Part shown: positions 23,540-33,170 of the stretch, in pieces
Layout: each line of letters begins with the position of its first letter
Position numbering within the stretch: position 1 is the stretch's first letter
Source of the DNA: Cavia porcellus
Lineage: Eukaryota; Chordata; Mammalia; Rodentia; Caviidae
Assembly: GCF_034190915.1 (NCBI RefSeq)
Contig: NW_026947484.1
Coordinates: forward strand, 187,482,982 to 187,546,981
Direction of reading: 5' to 3'
DNA length: 64,000 bases
The notes under the pieces: generated by a model
Databases searched by the model: none
Seen by the model: the letters and a program-made list of their open reading frames with translations, nothing else
Told to the model about the DNA's origin: nothing
Translations under genes and position numbers: made by a program

Positions 23540-23730
23540 ATGAGCAGGGTGGAGTGGGGTGGGGTGGGATGGACGTACACACCTATAATCCCAGCTAACA
23601 CTCGGGGAAGCTGAGACAGGAGAATCACATGGCAATTTAACAACTATGGGCAACTTTGTGGGGGAAGTTGGGGAGGCAGCTCAGAGTGAAGGTCTTGGGT
23701 TCAGTCTACCACACAGCAAAACAAAACAAA
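23540..23730 (+). repeat. B1-ID composite SINE
   Basis: A B1-like part ('acacctataatcccagctaa', 'gaagctgagacaggagaatc') leads into an ID-like part ('gttggggaggcagctcagag', 'cttgggttcagtctaccaca') and an (AAAAC)n tail. Confidence 0.65.
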
Positions 23731-23871
23731 AAATACCAGATACAGGAAAACAACAAAAGCAGGAAACTTTTCATCAAAACAGTACATCAAAAGGTAGGAA
23801 CAGCTTCAAAGTGCTGAGGACTTAGTAAAAACCTAAAGTAAATTATCATTTACAGGGAAGGTAAAATAGAG

Positions 23872-23912
23872 ACTGGGGATTTAGCTCAGCAGTGTAAGTG
23901 CCTTGCTGGCAA
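23872..23912 (+). repeat. Truncated ID SINE with target duplication
   Basis: Only the head (GACTGGGGATTTAGCTCAGC) to mid-element is present, between two copies of GGAAGGTAAAAT (about 23858-23869 and 23916-23927). Confidence 0.75.
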
Positions 23913-24227
23913 AGGAAGGTAAAATAATCATTTTCAGACATATGAAAACTGAGAGTTGATTACCAAGTCCCTCATTAAAAAAAAAAAAACTACTAAAAGA
24001 CATATTTTAATAACAAAGAAAATAAACCCAAAAGGGTAGAATGGTAAAGGACTTACTTTTAATAATGATTAAATATTTAAAAAAGGGTTTCCATGTAATA
24101 ATTTCTATTTAAAATATTTTCTAGCAGCACAGTATTACATTATGCATATATTTCATAATTTAATCATATATTTTTGGCTATTAAGGGTGATCCTAATTTT
24201 CCAATATTATAAACTCTAGTGCAATTA

Positions 24228-24296
24228 CTGAGGCAGGAGGATCTCCACAAGTTCAAGTCCAGCCTGAACTGCATAGTGAAACCCTATGTCAAAAAG

Positions 24297-24312
<16 letters not shown>
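24228..24312 (+). repeat. B1 3' half
   Basis: It contains CTGAGGCAGGAGGATCTCCA, GTCCAGCCTGAACTGCATAG and AAACCCTATGTCAAAAAG, followed by poly-A that runs into the (AT)n tract. Confidence 0.8.

Positions 24313-24345
<33 letters not shown>
24299..24345. repeat. Poly-A followed by (AT)n microsatellite
   Basis: A run of A is followed by about 16 AT units. It probably grew from the B1 poly-A tail. Confidence 0.95.
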
Positions 24346-24347
<2 letters not shown>

Positions 24348-24477
24348 TGTTTGGAAACAAAATGCTCTTAGCAGTGGATAAACTGCTCAAGCATTTGTAA
24401 ATTTTTATGGGAAGATACTAATCCAATATTGAAACATAGAAGTGTGACTGAATAATGAGTAAAAATATAGCCTGAAG

Positions 24478-24580
24478 GGCCAGGGATTTAGCTCAGTGGC
24501 ATAGGTACCTACCTGGCAAGCAAAAGGCCATGAGTCCAATTCCCAGTACCAAAAAACAAACAAACAAACAACAACAACAA
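24478..24580 (+). repeat. ID SINE
   Basis: It shows GGGCCAGGGATTTAGCTCAG, CATGAGTCCAATTCCCAGTA and a CCAAAAAACAAACAAACAAA tail. It belongs to the group without the GATAAA tail. Confidence 0.9.
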
Positions 24581-25859
24581 AAAAAACCAGTTTGGAATTT
24601 CTAGATTTTTCAGTCATAAAATTTAAACATATTTCTGATATAAAATGATATAATTAAAAAATGAGGAAAATGAATTTACATTAAGAGCTCACCTGTGTAA
24701 AATTCCTCAAAAAGACAAAGCAAAATATATACAAATGTTTAATTTCCCTAATTCGCATGAAATTACATTTCATATTTAAAAAGTATGATAAAATATTTGG
24801 TATGTGGAATTATTCTCCTTATGACTCTTATTATTCTTAGGACTCTAGTGCCATTTACACAACCATATGCACTTGTCAAACCCTACGTATAACTATATAC
24901 CACAAAGAGGGGATGCTGCTATAAAGTTTTTAAAAACACGATTACAGGAAGCCTAAAATGAAATATAAACTATCAAAAACAAGATTCGCCTTACTATAAA
25001 GACTAGTATAACAGCATAGAAATAAGTGAAGACAGAAAATAGTATTTTCACTACACACTAAGTTTAAAGACAAAACTTCTGCACCCCATACCAGCATTGT
25101 ATGTTTCTCTCAGGGGTATATGTTAGAAGTCACAAAATTACTTTCAGTGTGTATGAGCACTGAGCAAATAAATATTTTACAGAATACAAGTGCCAGTTTT
25201 GCACTATCAGAGTTACATATAAGAGATAAAACTAGGATGAATCCAGAGGTGTAAGAATAGAATCAGTTACTGGGCTAAATATCTATGTTTTAAAAATACA
25301 CAGGTAAGTTCAAAAATAGAGATCTTATTGTACGCATGGATGTGTACACACATATACAGATGCCTTCTACAATGACAACCCACTAGTAGTGAGCACACCA
25401 ACAGCACAGATCTTGATGTCTAAATACCCTTCTCCAAAAACAGAAATCAGAGGTCCTTGAAGAAGTGGCTGATTCCAGGTCTGGGGCAGGAAAAAAAAAA
25501 CAGGGTTTGAGGAATCTTACAACGCCAGGAAGATAGTTCTCTAAAAAGGAGAAGCGTGTCAGAAGGTACAAAAAGCAACCTGAAAAAAATTCCCAATCAT
25601 CCAGCCTCTGTCAATTTGAGGCATAAAATGAATAATAAAATAAAAAAATAACTATATGAGTCCATACGTCTACAATAGAATACAAATAATAAATGGGGGA
25701 AATGGACAACTCTCCCTTACAGAAGAATTACAATTGATAAATACAGAAGGAATGAGGGAAACAGAAAATCACAATTAGAACACAAATTATTAATTACTGA
25801 AGGCAAGATCCAACAATGGATGCTGAATTTATGATGGTAAAGTTTGAAGAGACATGATG

Positions 25860-26445
25860 TTTGCTTAGTTTAAAACTTTGAAGGGACACGATATTTGCTC
25901 AGTTTAAACGTTTCTTCCTAAATATGAACTCGGGAAAAATTGTACTTTTGCATTGGAGTATCCCAGCAGACACTGACTTAACCAAGGGATCAAGATTAAC
26001 CTCACAAGCAGCAAGTCATTATCATGCACCCTGATGGGATCAACTGAAAAGACAGGCACACTTTTGTGGCATTAACAAAAACGCATAACCTTAATCATGA
26101 TAAATTACCATTTGGACTCTTCAAAAGTGCAAAAATCATGAAAGACGGGAAAATACTGAGGAACTATCACAAAGTGGAAGACATGATGTAGCCGAGACAA
26201 CTAAACGCAATGTGATGATCTTACATTGGATCCTAAAAAACAAAAAGGTCATTCCAAATAAATAAAACAAAATTTAAAAATGCTCAGTATTGTTCTGATA
26301 AATTTCTTGCTTTTGATAACTGCATAATGGCATGGTCAATGTTAACCTTAACAGAAGTGAGAATTCAATGCTTTTTAAAAGCTTTTCAGTAATCGTAAAT
26401 ATATTTCAATGTAAAGTTTTTATGATGTACAAGAATTAAAGTTTC
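25860..26445 (+). repeat. Ancient L1M 3'UTR
   Basis: The order 'actgaggaactatcacaaag', 'acaactaaacgcaatgtgat', 'attggatcctaaaaaacaaa' and 'aaattataacttg'-like A/T-rich tail is that of the 3'UTR of old mammalian L1M families. It is diverged, in sense with the plus strand. Confidence 0.65.
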
Positions 26446-26446
26446 A

Positions 26447-26590
26447 CCAGGTGTGGTAGCACACGTTTGTGATCCCAGCACTTGGGAAATTGAGGCAGAA
26501 TCGCTGTGAGTTAAGAGCCCGGGCTGGGCTACACAGTGAGTTCAAGGCCAGCCTAAACTACATAGGGAGACCTTGTCTCAACATCCCCCT
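26447..26590 (+). repeat. B1-type SINE with internal duplication
   Basis: It contains AGGTGTGGTAGCACACGTTT, GATCCCAGCACTTGGGAAAT, GGGCTGGGCTACACAGTGAG and then GGCCAGCCTAAACTACATAG. It lies at the left side of the CpG island. Confidence 0.9.
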
Positions 26591-26929
26591 CCAAACGAAT
26601 TACAGAAGACAGAAACATTTAGAAGTGATAAAACTACAATCATTTGCATTACACTACTATTGCAAGAAGAGTTGCCGCAAGGGTGCCAGGTACTTTACAA
26701 ACGTCGTCATTTAGCGCTTTACAACTAATCTGAGATGAGTACATGTTCCTGATTTGGGATGGGGTGTACTCGTGGTTCAGAAAATAAGTGCAAAGTCCTA
26801 TTTCTATTTCCCAGAAAAAGTCCAAAGTCGCTGGCACCACCTCAAAGAAACACCCAGGGGTGCCATGTGTGGGCATGCTGGTGGCATTTCCTCGGGCTCA
26901 TCTTTTATGTTTCAGGCTAATGCAAGGGA

Positions 26930-27640
26930 AGAAAATCTGGAGAGGAAAAGTCCGTGGTCCCACCGTGTGGTCTCCTCTGCGCCTCGCACACCTGAAAGGC
27001 TGGAGCCAGGTGTCAAACTGGGAGGCACCTCTCGGTCTGGCTGGCCGGAGGGAGGCTGTGGCCTCGGGCTCCGGGGTCCCCTTTGTACCTCCGAGAGTCG
27101 CGTCAGCCCTCTCAGTGTCTCCAGTGGCACACCTGGGCCACACACACCAAACGCTGTCTCACCCACAACAGCTGGGCAGGCAGGCCCGGGACAGACACCC
27201 AATGTCCTGGGGCCCCCAGTGCGCCGGCCCCGCGGAGGCGCCGGAAACTTTTCCACCCGGAACCCGGGAAGCCACCACTCTAGCCCGGTCCGCGGCCTCC
27301 CCGCACCCGCTTGGAAAAGCTCTTCCAAAACTGAAACCGACCAGGGCTCTGCCAGTTTTGGTCTGGAAGAAGCCCCCACAGGGCTCACACCTCCGCGCCA
27401 AGGCACGGTTAACACCTCTCCCTACTAGGGGTTGGCACCCGGGCCCAGGTGCCCGTCGGGGTCCGACGTCCCCAGCAGCCTCTCACTAGCCCCTTACCTC
27501 CCGCCGGGGCGCTCGAGGCCGGTTGGTCACCACCGCGCAGGCGCAGAGAAAAGGAGGCGGGGCGTCCCCAGGGGCGGGGCGTCTCCAGGGCAAGGTAGAG
27601 GGTTGGCTCCGCCCCCTCCGAGCCCTGAGACCAGAAGTGG
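26930..27640. promoter_or_regulatory. CpG island over the STX17 promoter and start of intron 1
   Basis: By eye this is the only long GC-rich, CpG-dense stretch in an otherwise AT-rich window, densest from about 27200 to 27630. It covers the promoter, exon 1 and roughly the first 570 bp of intron 1. Overlapping open frames of up to 233 codons exist here on both strands, but the low stop frequency of GC-rich DNA explains them. CpG observed/expected was not calculated. Confidence 0.85.
27498..27570 (-). other. STX17: STX17 exon 1 (non-coding, 5' boundary approximate)
   Basis: On the minus strand a near-consensus donor, GGGAG|GTAAGGGG, sits at 27498/27497 inside the CpG-rich block, just downstream of GC boxes and an NRF1-like site. 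Joined to the exon 2 acceptor it places A at -3 of the ATG, and there is no ATG on the minus strand between this donor and the GC boxes. The right-hand boundary is only a guess set by the promoter motifs. Another donor in the island could be used; transcript data would settle it. Confidence 0.65.
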
Positions 27641-27660
27641 GTGGTGCTTGGATGGTGAGT
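27498..27660. promoter_or_regulatory. TATA-less GC-box/NRF1-type promoter of STX17
   Basis: The block contains three GC boxes (GGCGGGGCG near 27556-27564, GGGGCGGGGC at 27571-27580, and CCGCCCCC at 27609-27616) and an NRF1-like CGCGCAGGCGCA at 27534-27545. No TATA box is apparent. This is typical of a housekeeping CpG-island promoter with dispersed starts. It lies directly upstream of the proposed STX17 exon 1 on the minus strand. The motif set is symmetric enough that divergent transcription to the right is plausible. Confidence 0.8.
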
Positions 27661-27663
27661 GCC
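27653..27663 (+). promoter_or_regulatory. Candidate plus-strand splice donor for a divergent transcript
   Basis: GGATG|GTGAGTGCC on the plus strand is a good 5' splice site about 40-80 bp to the right of the GC boxes, where the first exon of a divergent non-coding RNA would end. Head-to-head lncRNAs are common at such promoters. No downstream exon could be identified from sequence alone. Confidence 0.25.
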
Positions 27664-28009
27664 TAAGCAGAGAAAACTCTAAAATTCAGTGTGGAGTTGT
27701 AACCCTAAAACCGGATGGAAAAAAAGCACAAGCGGTTTTGAGTATTTTTGCGTTTTAAAACCACTTACATTTGTAATGCCCCCTGCAGGTTTCCTGCATA
27801 TTTTCCTTTGTTCTTATTAGAATTCTTTTTGTAGACTATTGTCTGTAGAAAATGAACTCTTTACATGTGTAGAAACTGAAATTCAGAAATGTTGTACCTT
27901 ATTCCTCTCATCTCCAAAGCCCCGTGAGGCAAACAGTACAGGAGTGTATATCTTAACTGGAACAAGCACAGAAATGGAAATTCAAACTGTCATATGTCTT
28001 TAGAAACTG

Positions 28010-28160
28010 GTGGAGTGCTTAATGCAGATGTTCTTATTCCAGTTTTATAGGTAATGACTTTGAAGTTCAACAAGGAATGTTAAGTACTCACACCAGTTCA
28101 GCCTGTTTGTGACAGAGCAGGATCTCACTGCTGATTTTCGTAACTTCCAAGTTATTCCAG
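28010..28160 (+). repeat. MIR SINE
   Basis: The order 'ttattccagttttataggta', 'aatgttaagtactcacacca' and 'gacagagcaggatctcac' follows the MIR core with its usual old divergence. Confidence 0.55.
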
Positions 28161-28659
28161 TTAGACCAGCTGCCACCATCACAACAAGCAGATGGCTGGC
28201 TTTGAAGCCCTGTGCAGGTCACTGGTCCCCTTCTCTGGGTGATGTAACTTCCCAGATGTAGATCTTTATAAAATATATATATTCAGATAACTTGCTTAGA
28301 ATGTATCCACTTATAGTATTGCCTTTGGAAGTCATAAAATGTTCAAACCATCTGTATGAAATTCAGTTTTTAAACTTTTACAGTGGAATGGGAGAGGAGG
28401 TGGCAGTTGTGGATGATGATTCCCCAGCCCTATGAAGTTCTTGAAAGTCAGTTTCTAAAGTAAAGCCATTTCTAAAAATTTGCTAAGTAATTTGGATTTT
28501 CTTTGACAGCAAACCAGATGATGACGTTTGTTTATGTTGCAACTGGCCCTACGAATGAGGTGTTTATCAAACTTTCATTCTAAGGAGAAAAACTGAAGTA
28601 TTAGTCATCACATGGGAAAATGTTTTTATTTAAGACTTAAACAATGCCTTTTGCTTTCT

Positions 28660-28754
28660 TTTTGTTTTGTTTTTCCTTTGGTACAGGGGATTGAATTTAC
28701 AATCTCATGCTTGACAGGTACGCACTTACACTGCTGAGCTAAATGCCCAGCTCA
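28660..28754 (-). repeat. ID SINE
   Basis: Reversed: TTTTGTTTTGTTTTTCC tail, GGTACAGGGGATTGAATTTA, CTGCTGAGCTAAATGCCCAG. It is moderately diverged. Confidence 0.85.
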
Positions 28755-29260
28755 GTAATATCTTGAAGTAAAAGTATTGGTGTTCAATTCTGAAAACAAG
28801 TACTAAAATACAATTAAGAGACATACTTAAAAATTTTAAATATGAACCTGACTTTCTCATTATATATATGTTTGTTATAAGTTAGGACACCATGTAAGAA
28901 GTTAACTTTTCACCTGGATGGCCTGATTTAAAATATATAAATATTTAAACATATAGTGTGTGAATCTTTGTTTTTTTCTCTCCTCCTGGACCATAAAGTT
29001 GGGAGGGGCAAGCCTACTAGGCAATGTTTCCCTGAGATCCTCAGAACTCAATGAGGCCAACCAAAACACTACATATACATTTTTAAAGAAAATGCAAAAA
29101 AATATTTTCTGGAATTATGATTGCTTTCTTGAAAAATTTATGGGAATTAATTAAAGTAGTTCAATAAGGTGTTACAAGAAACACTTTTCCTAAATAGCAA
29201 TCACAAATTTGAAAATGTAGTGGGAGAAAAAGATCACATTCAAAAATAACAAAAATAATC

Positions 29261-29300
29261 CCCTAGACACACAGGAATTTAGTTCCCTGTGTGTCTAGGG
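29261..29300. repeat. Perfect 15-bp inverted repeat (hairpin)
   Basis: Arms CCCTAGACACACAGG (29261-29275) and CCTGTGTGTCTAGGG (29286-29300) are exact reverse complements separated by a 10-nt loop. It is not part of a recognised element. Confidence 0.9.
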
Positions 29301-29399
29301 AATTATAAGACCTTTTTGGAAAACTGAGAAGCCAAATGGTGCATGGGGGTGGAGAGAAGTATTACAAAGAGAATGGAGGAAATCCTGAGGGCAATCCCA

Positions 29400-29530
29400 A
29401 AAGTAAATTCTATAGTCATTCCCATTTTATAGACTAAAAAATTGAGGCTTGAGGTCAAGATTTCACTTAGTAACAGGAATAGCACACAAATCTTATCTAA
29501 GAACAAAATCTGTGCTTCGGACCTCAACTT
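29400..29530 (+). repeat. MIR SINE
   Basis: The pieces 'tcattcccattttatagact', 'aaattgaggcttgagg' and 'tttcacttagtaacaggaat' match the MIR core order. Confidence 0.6.
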
Positions 29531-29878
29531 TCTACTTCATACGAAGACTCCCATGTATAGAAAAATAATGCACTATTTTCTTGGAAGAAAAAAACCTCAA
29601 TATTGTAAAGTCGTAAATTTTCCTCAAATTAATTTTACAAGTTATCCATAGCTTCATCAAAATTCCATTATGATTTCTATAATAAAATATTTTTTAAAAA
29701 CTGTTACCCTCTCTTCTTAGAATACCATTTTTGCTTATTTTCCCTATTTTCTCTTCCCTCACTCATAGAGCAAAGAAATTACTCTCCATTCTTTAAGACT
29801 GAATTTAAAAATTGTCTCTAGGCAACTTTCTTCAACCTCTGAAGTCTATGCTTAATAACCTCTTATATGCTAATATAC

Positions 29879-30245
29879 TGTTATGACTTTCATCTAGATA
29901 TCCCCCCAAGGCTTCATGTAGTCATGGTGGGGGCAGGCTTTTCAGAGGTGGCTGAATTAACATTTGTGATTGACTCACTGTCCAATGCTGGATTAAGGGT
30001 ATGAGTGTCACACCTATCCTCGGGGTCTGCATGCAATATTAGGGACAGAAAGAGTTCTGTCTCTTCTTGCTGCTTTTGCTGTCCTCCTCCATCGTGAACT
30101 CTGGCCCCTTTGCCATGTGCCACCCTGACTTGGAACCAGCTGATTATGAACTGAAACCTCTACAAACTGAGCTAAATAAACTTTTCCTTTTTTGACTTTG
30201 GGTGTTGGATGTGTTGTCTCAGCAACAAGAAAAGTAACTAAGACT
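29879..30245 (+). mobile_element. MaLR-type solo LTR
   Basis: It starts TGTTATGACTTTCATC and ends near AGTAACTAAGACT. It has 'gattgactcactgtccaatg', 'ctgaaacctctacaaactg' and an AATAAA (about 30175), parallel to the LTR at 7390. Flanks 'tatac' and 'tacac' are a possible worn target duplication. Its right end forms part of the ID target site that follows. Confidence 0.75.
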
Positions 30246-30250
30246 TACAC

Positions 30251-30345
30251 GGTTGGGGCTGGGGATTTAGCTCACTGACATAAGAACCTGCCTTGCAAGC
30301 AGGTGGTTGTGAGTTTGATCCCCAGTACCGATGATAAAAAGAAAA
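30251..30345 (+). repeat. ID SINE (GATAAA-tail subfamily), first of an opposed pair
   Basis: Full head GGGGCTGGGGATTTAGCTC, GTGAGTTTGATCCCCAGTAC and a CGATGATAAAAAGAAAAAAG tail. It is flanked by AAGACTTACAC at 30240-30250 and 30346-30356. Confidence 0.95.
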
Positions 30346-30360
30346 AAGACTTACACTATT

Positions 30361-30465
30361 TTTTTTTTTTTTTGTCTTTTTGCTTTTTATCGGTACCGGG
30401 GATCGAACTCACAACTGCCTGCTTGCAAGGCAGGCACTTATGCCACTGAGCTAAATCCCCAGCCC
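30361..30465 (-). repeat. ID SINE (GATAAA-tail subfamily), second of an opposed pair
   Basis: Reversed and very well preserved: poly-T, GTCTTTTTGCTTTTTATCGG and GAGCTAAATCCCCAGCCC. It is flanked by AAGACTTACACTATT at 30346-30360 and 30466-30480, so it entered the right-hand target copy of the first ID. Confidence 0.95.
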
Positions 30466-30680
30466 AAGACTTACACTATTGTAATCTACACTTATCCTAT
30501 TGGTAGTACTTACCATATTTAGTAAATTTCTCATCTTTTTGTCTGTCTTCCAATAGATTCTCAATTTCTTGAGGAAAAATATATATATAATTACTTACTT
30601 AGAACCTAGCACAGTTCCATGACTATGCTAACTAAACAATATATATTTGCCACATGAATTAAGTAATAATTTTTCTAGTA

Positions 30681-31362
30681 TTGTAGAGAAGAGACTGCGA
30701 CCAACCTTAATTTGGCCGCAATTATCATCCCAGTCTTTTTTCTGGGAACCACTTTTCCCCTCCAGATCCGCTGGAGTTAGATATAGGCAGGCAGATAGGG
30801 CTGGTCCCTTGAAGGAGCCAGTGCAGAAGATCAGATATCTTGCAATCTTGGAGGAAATAGATATCTCCCAGTGGGCCAGTTTGACCTCAAGACAAAGGAC
30901 AAAACAAATACAACCACACCCTAAGAATAAACCTTAGGGATTGATATTCCAACTAGGTATGGATTACCTTGAGGAAGTCAGGAGTCACTGTTACAACCCT
31001 GTACAGCCAAAGGTCCTGTTTTTGTATTCATGCCTGTTTGCTATGTGACTGGCCTCCCCATTTGATCCCAATTTAATCAATTTTGCTTGAGTAATTACAC
31101 TTGTAGTCTTACTGGTTGATCATAATTCTGTCCCACCTCATGCCCACCTTCCTTGCGAGTTCCCATGTTTTCCCCGCTTTAGATGTGCCTCACCTTGTGG
31201 TTTTGCTCTATAAAAGTCCCTAGAAAAGACAGTCTTTGGCAATGCACTGTCTCTCTTGGACAGAAGCTTGCTTTGTCTCAATAAATATATTCTGCTTTTA
31301 ATCTCCATTGTTCCTAAAATTCATTCTTCAATTTTAGAGAATTCGAACTCATACCAGACACA
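30681..31362 (+). mobile_element. ERV solo LTR with promoter-like elements
   Basis: About 680 bp with U3-like sequence, CTATAAAAG near 31209, AATAAA near 31281 and a U5-like tail ending near CCAGACACA. TAGTA occurs on both flanks (30676-30680, 31363-31367), possibly the target duplication, though the left end would then be TTG and not the usual TG. The layout (TATA box, about 70 bp, AATAAA) resembles gammaretrovirus-like (class I) LTRs. No internal retroviral sequence adjoins it. Confidence 0.65.
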
Positions 31363-31611
31363 TAGTAGTCTGGAAATTTCTTTCCTCTATATCAATCTGA
31401 ACACCAACAATTATGAGCCTCTGGCAACCATTATGTCTAAGCATAAACTTTAGTTTTCTTAGCAGAGTGTTTTGGTCCAGGAGCAGACCCTTGATTCAAA
31501 CTAAAAGATATGTTTCTCAGTATTTGGGACTAGAAGTGAGATGCTACTTTCAGTCTGGCTGATTTCTTGAAGAGAGAGATTGCTGAAAGCTAAATGCTTG
31601 GTATCCATGTG

Positions 31612-31962
31612 TTCAGGTTTCTATAACAAAATACCATAGAGTAGGAGGCATAAGCGACAAAAATCTATTTCTCTCAGTTCTGAAGAGTCGACATGTAAAA
31701 ATCAGTATGGTTAGGTTCTGATGAGAGTCTTCTTCCAGGTTGCAGACTGCCAAGTTCTCATTTTATGCACCTGAGGTAGAAAAAGAGCACTGGAGTGCTC
31801 TCTGGGGTTATTTTTTAAATAAGGATAAGAATTGCCCTCCTAAAGAAGATGCTCACAGATCCTAATTACCTCTGTAAGGCCCCACTGCCCAATACCATCA
31901 CTGGGGTGTAGCATTTCAACATATGAGTTTGGAAAGGAGCCCCAACAATTTTCTGTCCTTAG
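31612..31962 (+). repeat. ERVL-type (MLT2-like) LTR
   Basis: The order 'tttctataacaaaatacca', 'aaaaatctatttctctcagt', 'gaagatgctcacagatccta', 'taattacctctgtaaggccc' and 'tttcaacatatgagtttgga' follows MLT2-like LTRs of ERVL elements. It is strongly diverged. Confidence 0.6.
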
Positions 31963-32779
31963 CACCACATTTTTCATTCTGTAGACTAGAGAATAAAGAA
32001 GAAGCCACTCTGTTTGTAGATCCTATTATTAGTGTAAAGAGGTGAAAAAACACATATTTTATGAATCTTCTAGGTAGTGATATTAAGAAATAGTTGTGTT
32101 TTTTTGGTATGTCATGTTAAAAATTCTTTTGGTAGTGATGAATTATTGAAACAGCTACTACAGTTCTGGATGTCTTCTCTTTCTCTGTGCATTATATCAT
32201 TCCACCATCCTGTCAACTGAGAAAGAAATTTTAAAAGAAAAGTGATAATAGCCATTACCTTTGGAGTGATATTAGTTTGCTGGGGTGTCAGTTAATGCTC
32301 TATGTGTTGATCTGGTGTGATTATGTAAAGCTGCATCAAGCTATATATTTAAGATTTGCGTCCTTCATGTAGGTTTACCTCAAAAAAAAAAAAAAGGAAA
32401 ATAAACAATTAGAAGTTTATGACTTGAAGCAAACAAAGCCTTTACTATTATTTATTTCTTTTACCTCTGTTTGAAACTGGTGAAATAATAGCAGCAGTTC
32501 TTATTCTTTATAAAGCCCCGGACCTATTTGAAAATTTAATTAAAAAGTCATAAAAGTTGGGGGTGGCAACGATTAGACACACACAAAAAATAGAATTTGA
32601 AGCACATTTGAATTCTTGGCTCTGGTTTACCTGCATCTCTACTCCTGGGTCTGGTTAAATCCCCAAATATAAAAGAAAAGAAAAAAAACCCTAAAAATGT
32701 CCTTCTTTTTTCTTTAACTATTTTAAAGCTCAGGTAAACTTCTACTGCCTCCTTCGTCATCGTCCTTGTCATCGTTGTT

Positions 32780-32965
32780 GTCACCCAGAGTCTGAACCCA
32801 GGGCCTTCACACTGATCTGCATCTCCAGATCATTTCATTTTATTTTTTGAGAGAGTCTTACTGAGTCCCCAAATCGCCAAGGCTGGGCTTGAGCTGCAGT
32901 CTTTTTGCCTCAGTCTCCCAGAGAACTGAGATTACAGCCCTGCACCACCCCGCCTGGCTCACTTC
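32780..32965 (-). repeat. B1-ID composite SINE, reversed
   Basis: On the plus strand an ID-like part ('agtctgaacccagggccttc', 'ctgatctgcatctccag') is followed by a reversed B1 ('gagagtcttactgagtcccc', 'cctcagtctcccagagaact', 'accaccccgcctggctc'). On the minus strand this reads B1 then ID, as in the other composites. Confidence 0.65.
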
Positions 32966-33144
32966 TAATGCTTTCAATCAAGAGAATTTAAACTACTACA
33001 GACACAGAATCGCACTTGCTTCTACTATATGATGATACATTTTACACTTAGATGTAATGTGTTTACTGATTTTATTACTTAATCCCCTAGCTATCTGCTT
33101 CACTGACTCCTTGCACTACATATGCTCAGGCACATGCATGTGCG

Positions 33145-33170
33145 CACACACACACACACACACACACTCC
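33145..33170. repeat. (CA)n microsatellite
   Basis: A run of alternating CA follows 'gcatgtgcg'. Confidence 0.95.

Larger units (their letters stand above)
23130..24070 (+). repeat. Ancient L1/HAL1 ORF1 region with nested SINEs
   Basis: An A-rich ORF1-like sequence includes 'ggtaaaataatcattttcag' followed by 'aaaactgagag' and a 'ctactaaaagacatatttta' segment. This is the order seen at the C-terminus of ORF1 in old L1/HAL1. It is interrupted by a B1 (23425-23530), a B1-ID composite (23540-23730) and a short ID (23872-23912). Confidence 0.5.
21987..27497 (-). other. STX17: STX17 intron 1
   Basis: The intron is about 5.5 kb. It contains an old L1/HAL1 ORF1 region (about 23130-24070) with nested SINEs, B1 pieces at 24228-24312 and 26447-26590, an (AT)n tract, an ID (24478-24580), an ancient L1M 3'UTR (about 25860-26445) and the inner part of the CpG island. 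I recognise nothing in 22100-23100 or 24620-25580. Confidence 0.7.
1..27570 (-). other. STX17: STX17 gene, 5' part (transcribed right to left)
   Basis: Syntaxin 17 is a Qa-SNARE that reaches completed autophagosomes through a C-terminal membrane hairpin and pairs with SNAP29 and VAMP8 to drive fusion with lysosomes; it also works at ER-mitochondria contacts. Two coding exons on the minus strand give the first 63 residues in one continuous frame, with consensus splice sites and a CpG-rich promoter upstream. The SNARE motif and membrane hairpin are encoded by later exons, which I do not find in bases 1-8119, so they should lie left of the window. Inferred layout: exon 1 (5'UTR) near 27.5 kb, intron 1 about 5.5 kb, exon 2 21863-21986, intron 2 about 13.7 kb, exon 3 8120-8185, intron 3 running off the window. 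Identification rests on my recall of the mammalian STX17 N-terminus. The exact transcription start is not known. Confidence 0.9.

Noticed and set aside
26754..27489. Overlapping frames of 224 and 233 codons on the plus strand and 167 on the minus strand
   Set aside because: They lie in the CpG island, where stops are rare. They are low-complexity Pro/Gly/Arg-rich, overlap in several frames, and fall in STX17 intron 1/promoter.
30251..30345. tRNA-Ala gene
   Set aside because: The head resembles tRNA-Ala with A- and B-box-like parts, but the sequence cannot complete a cloverleaf, recurs many times and has target duplications: it is an ID SINE.
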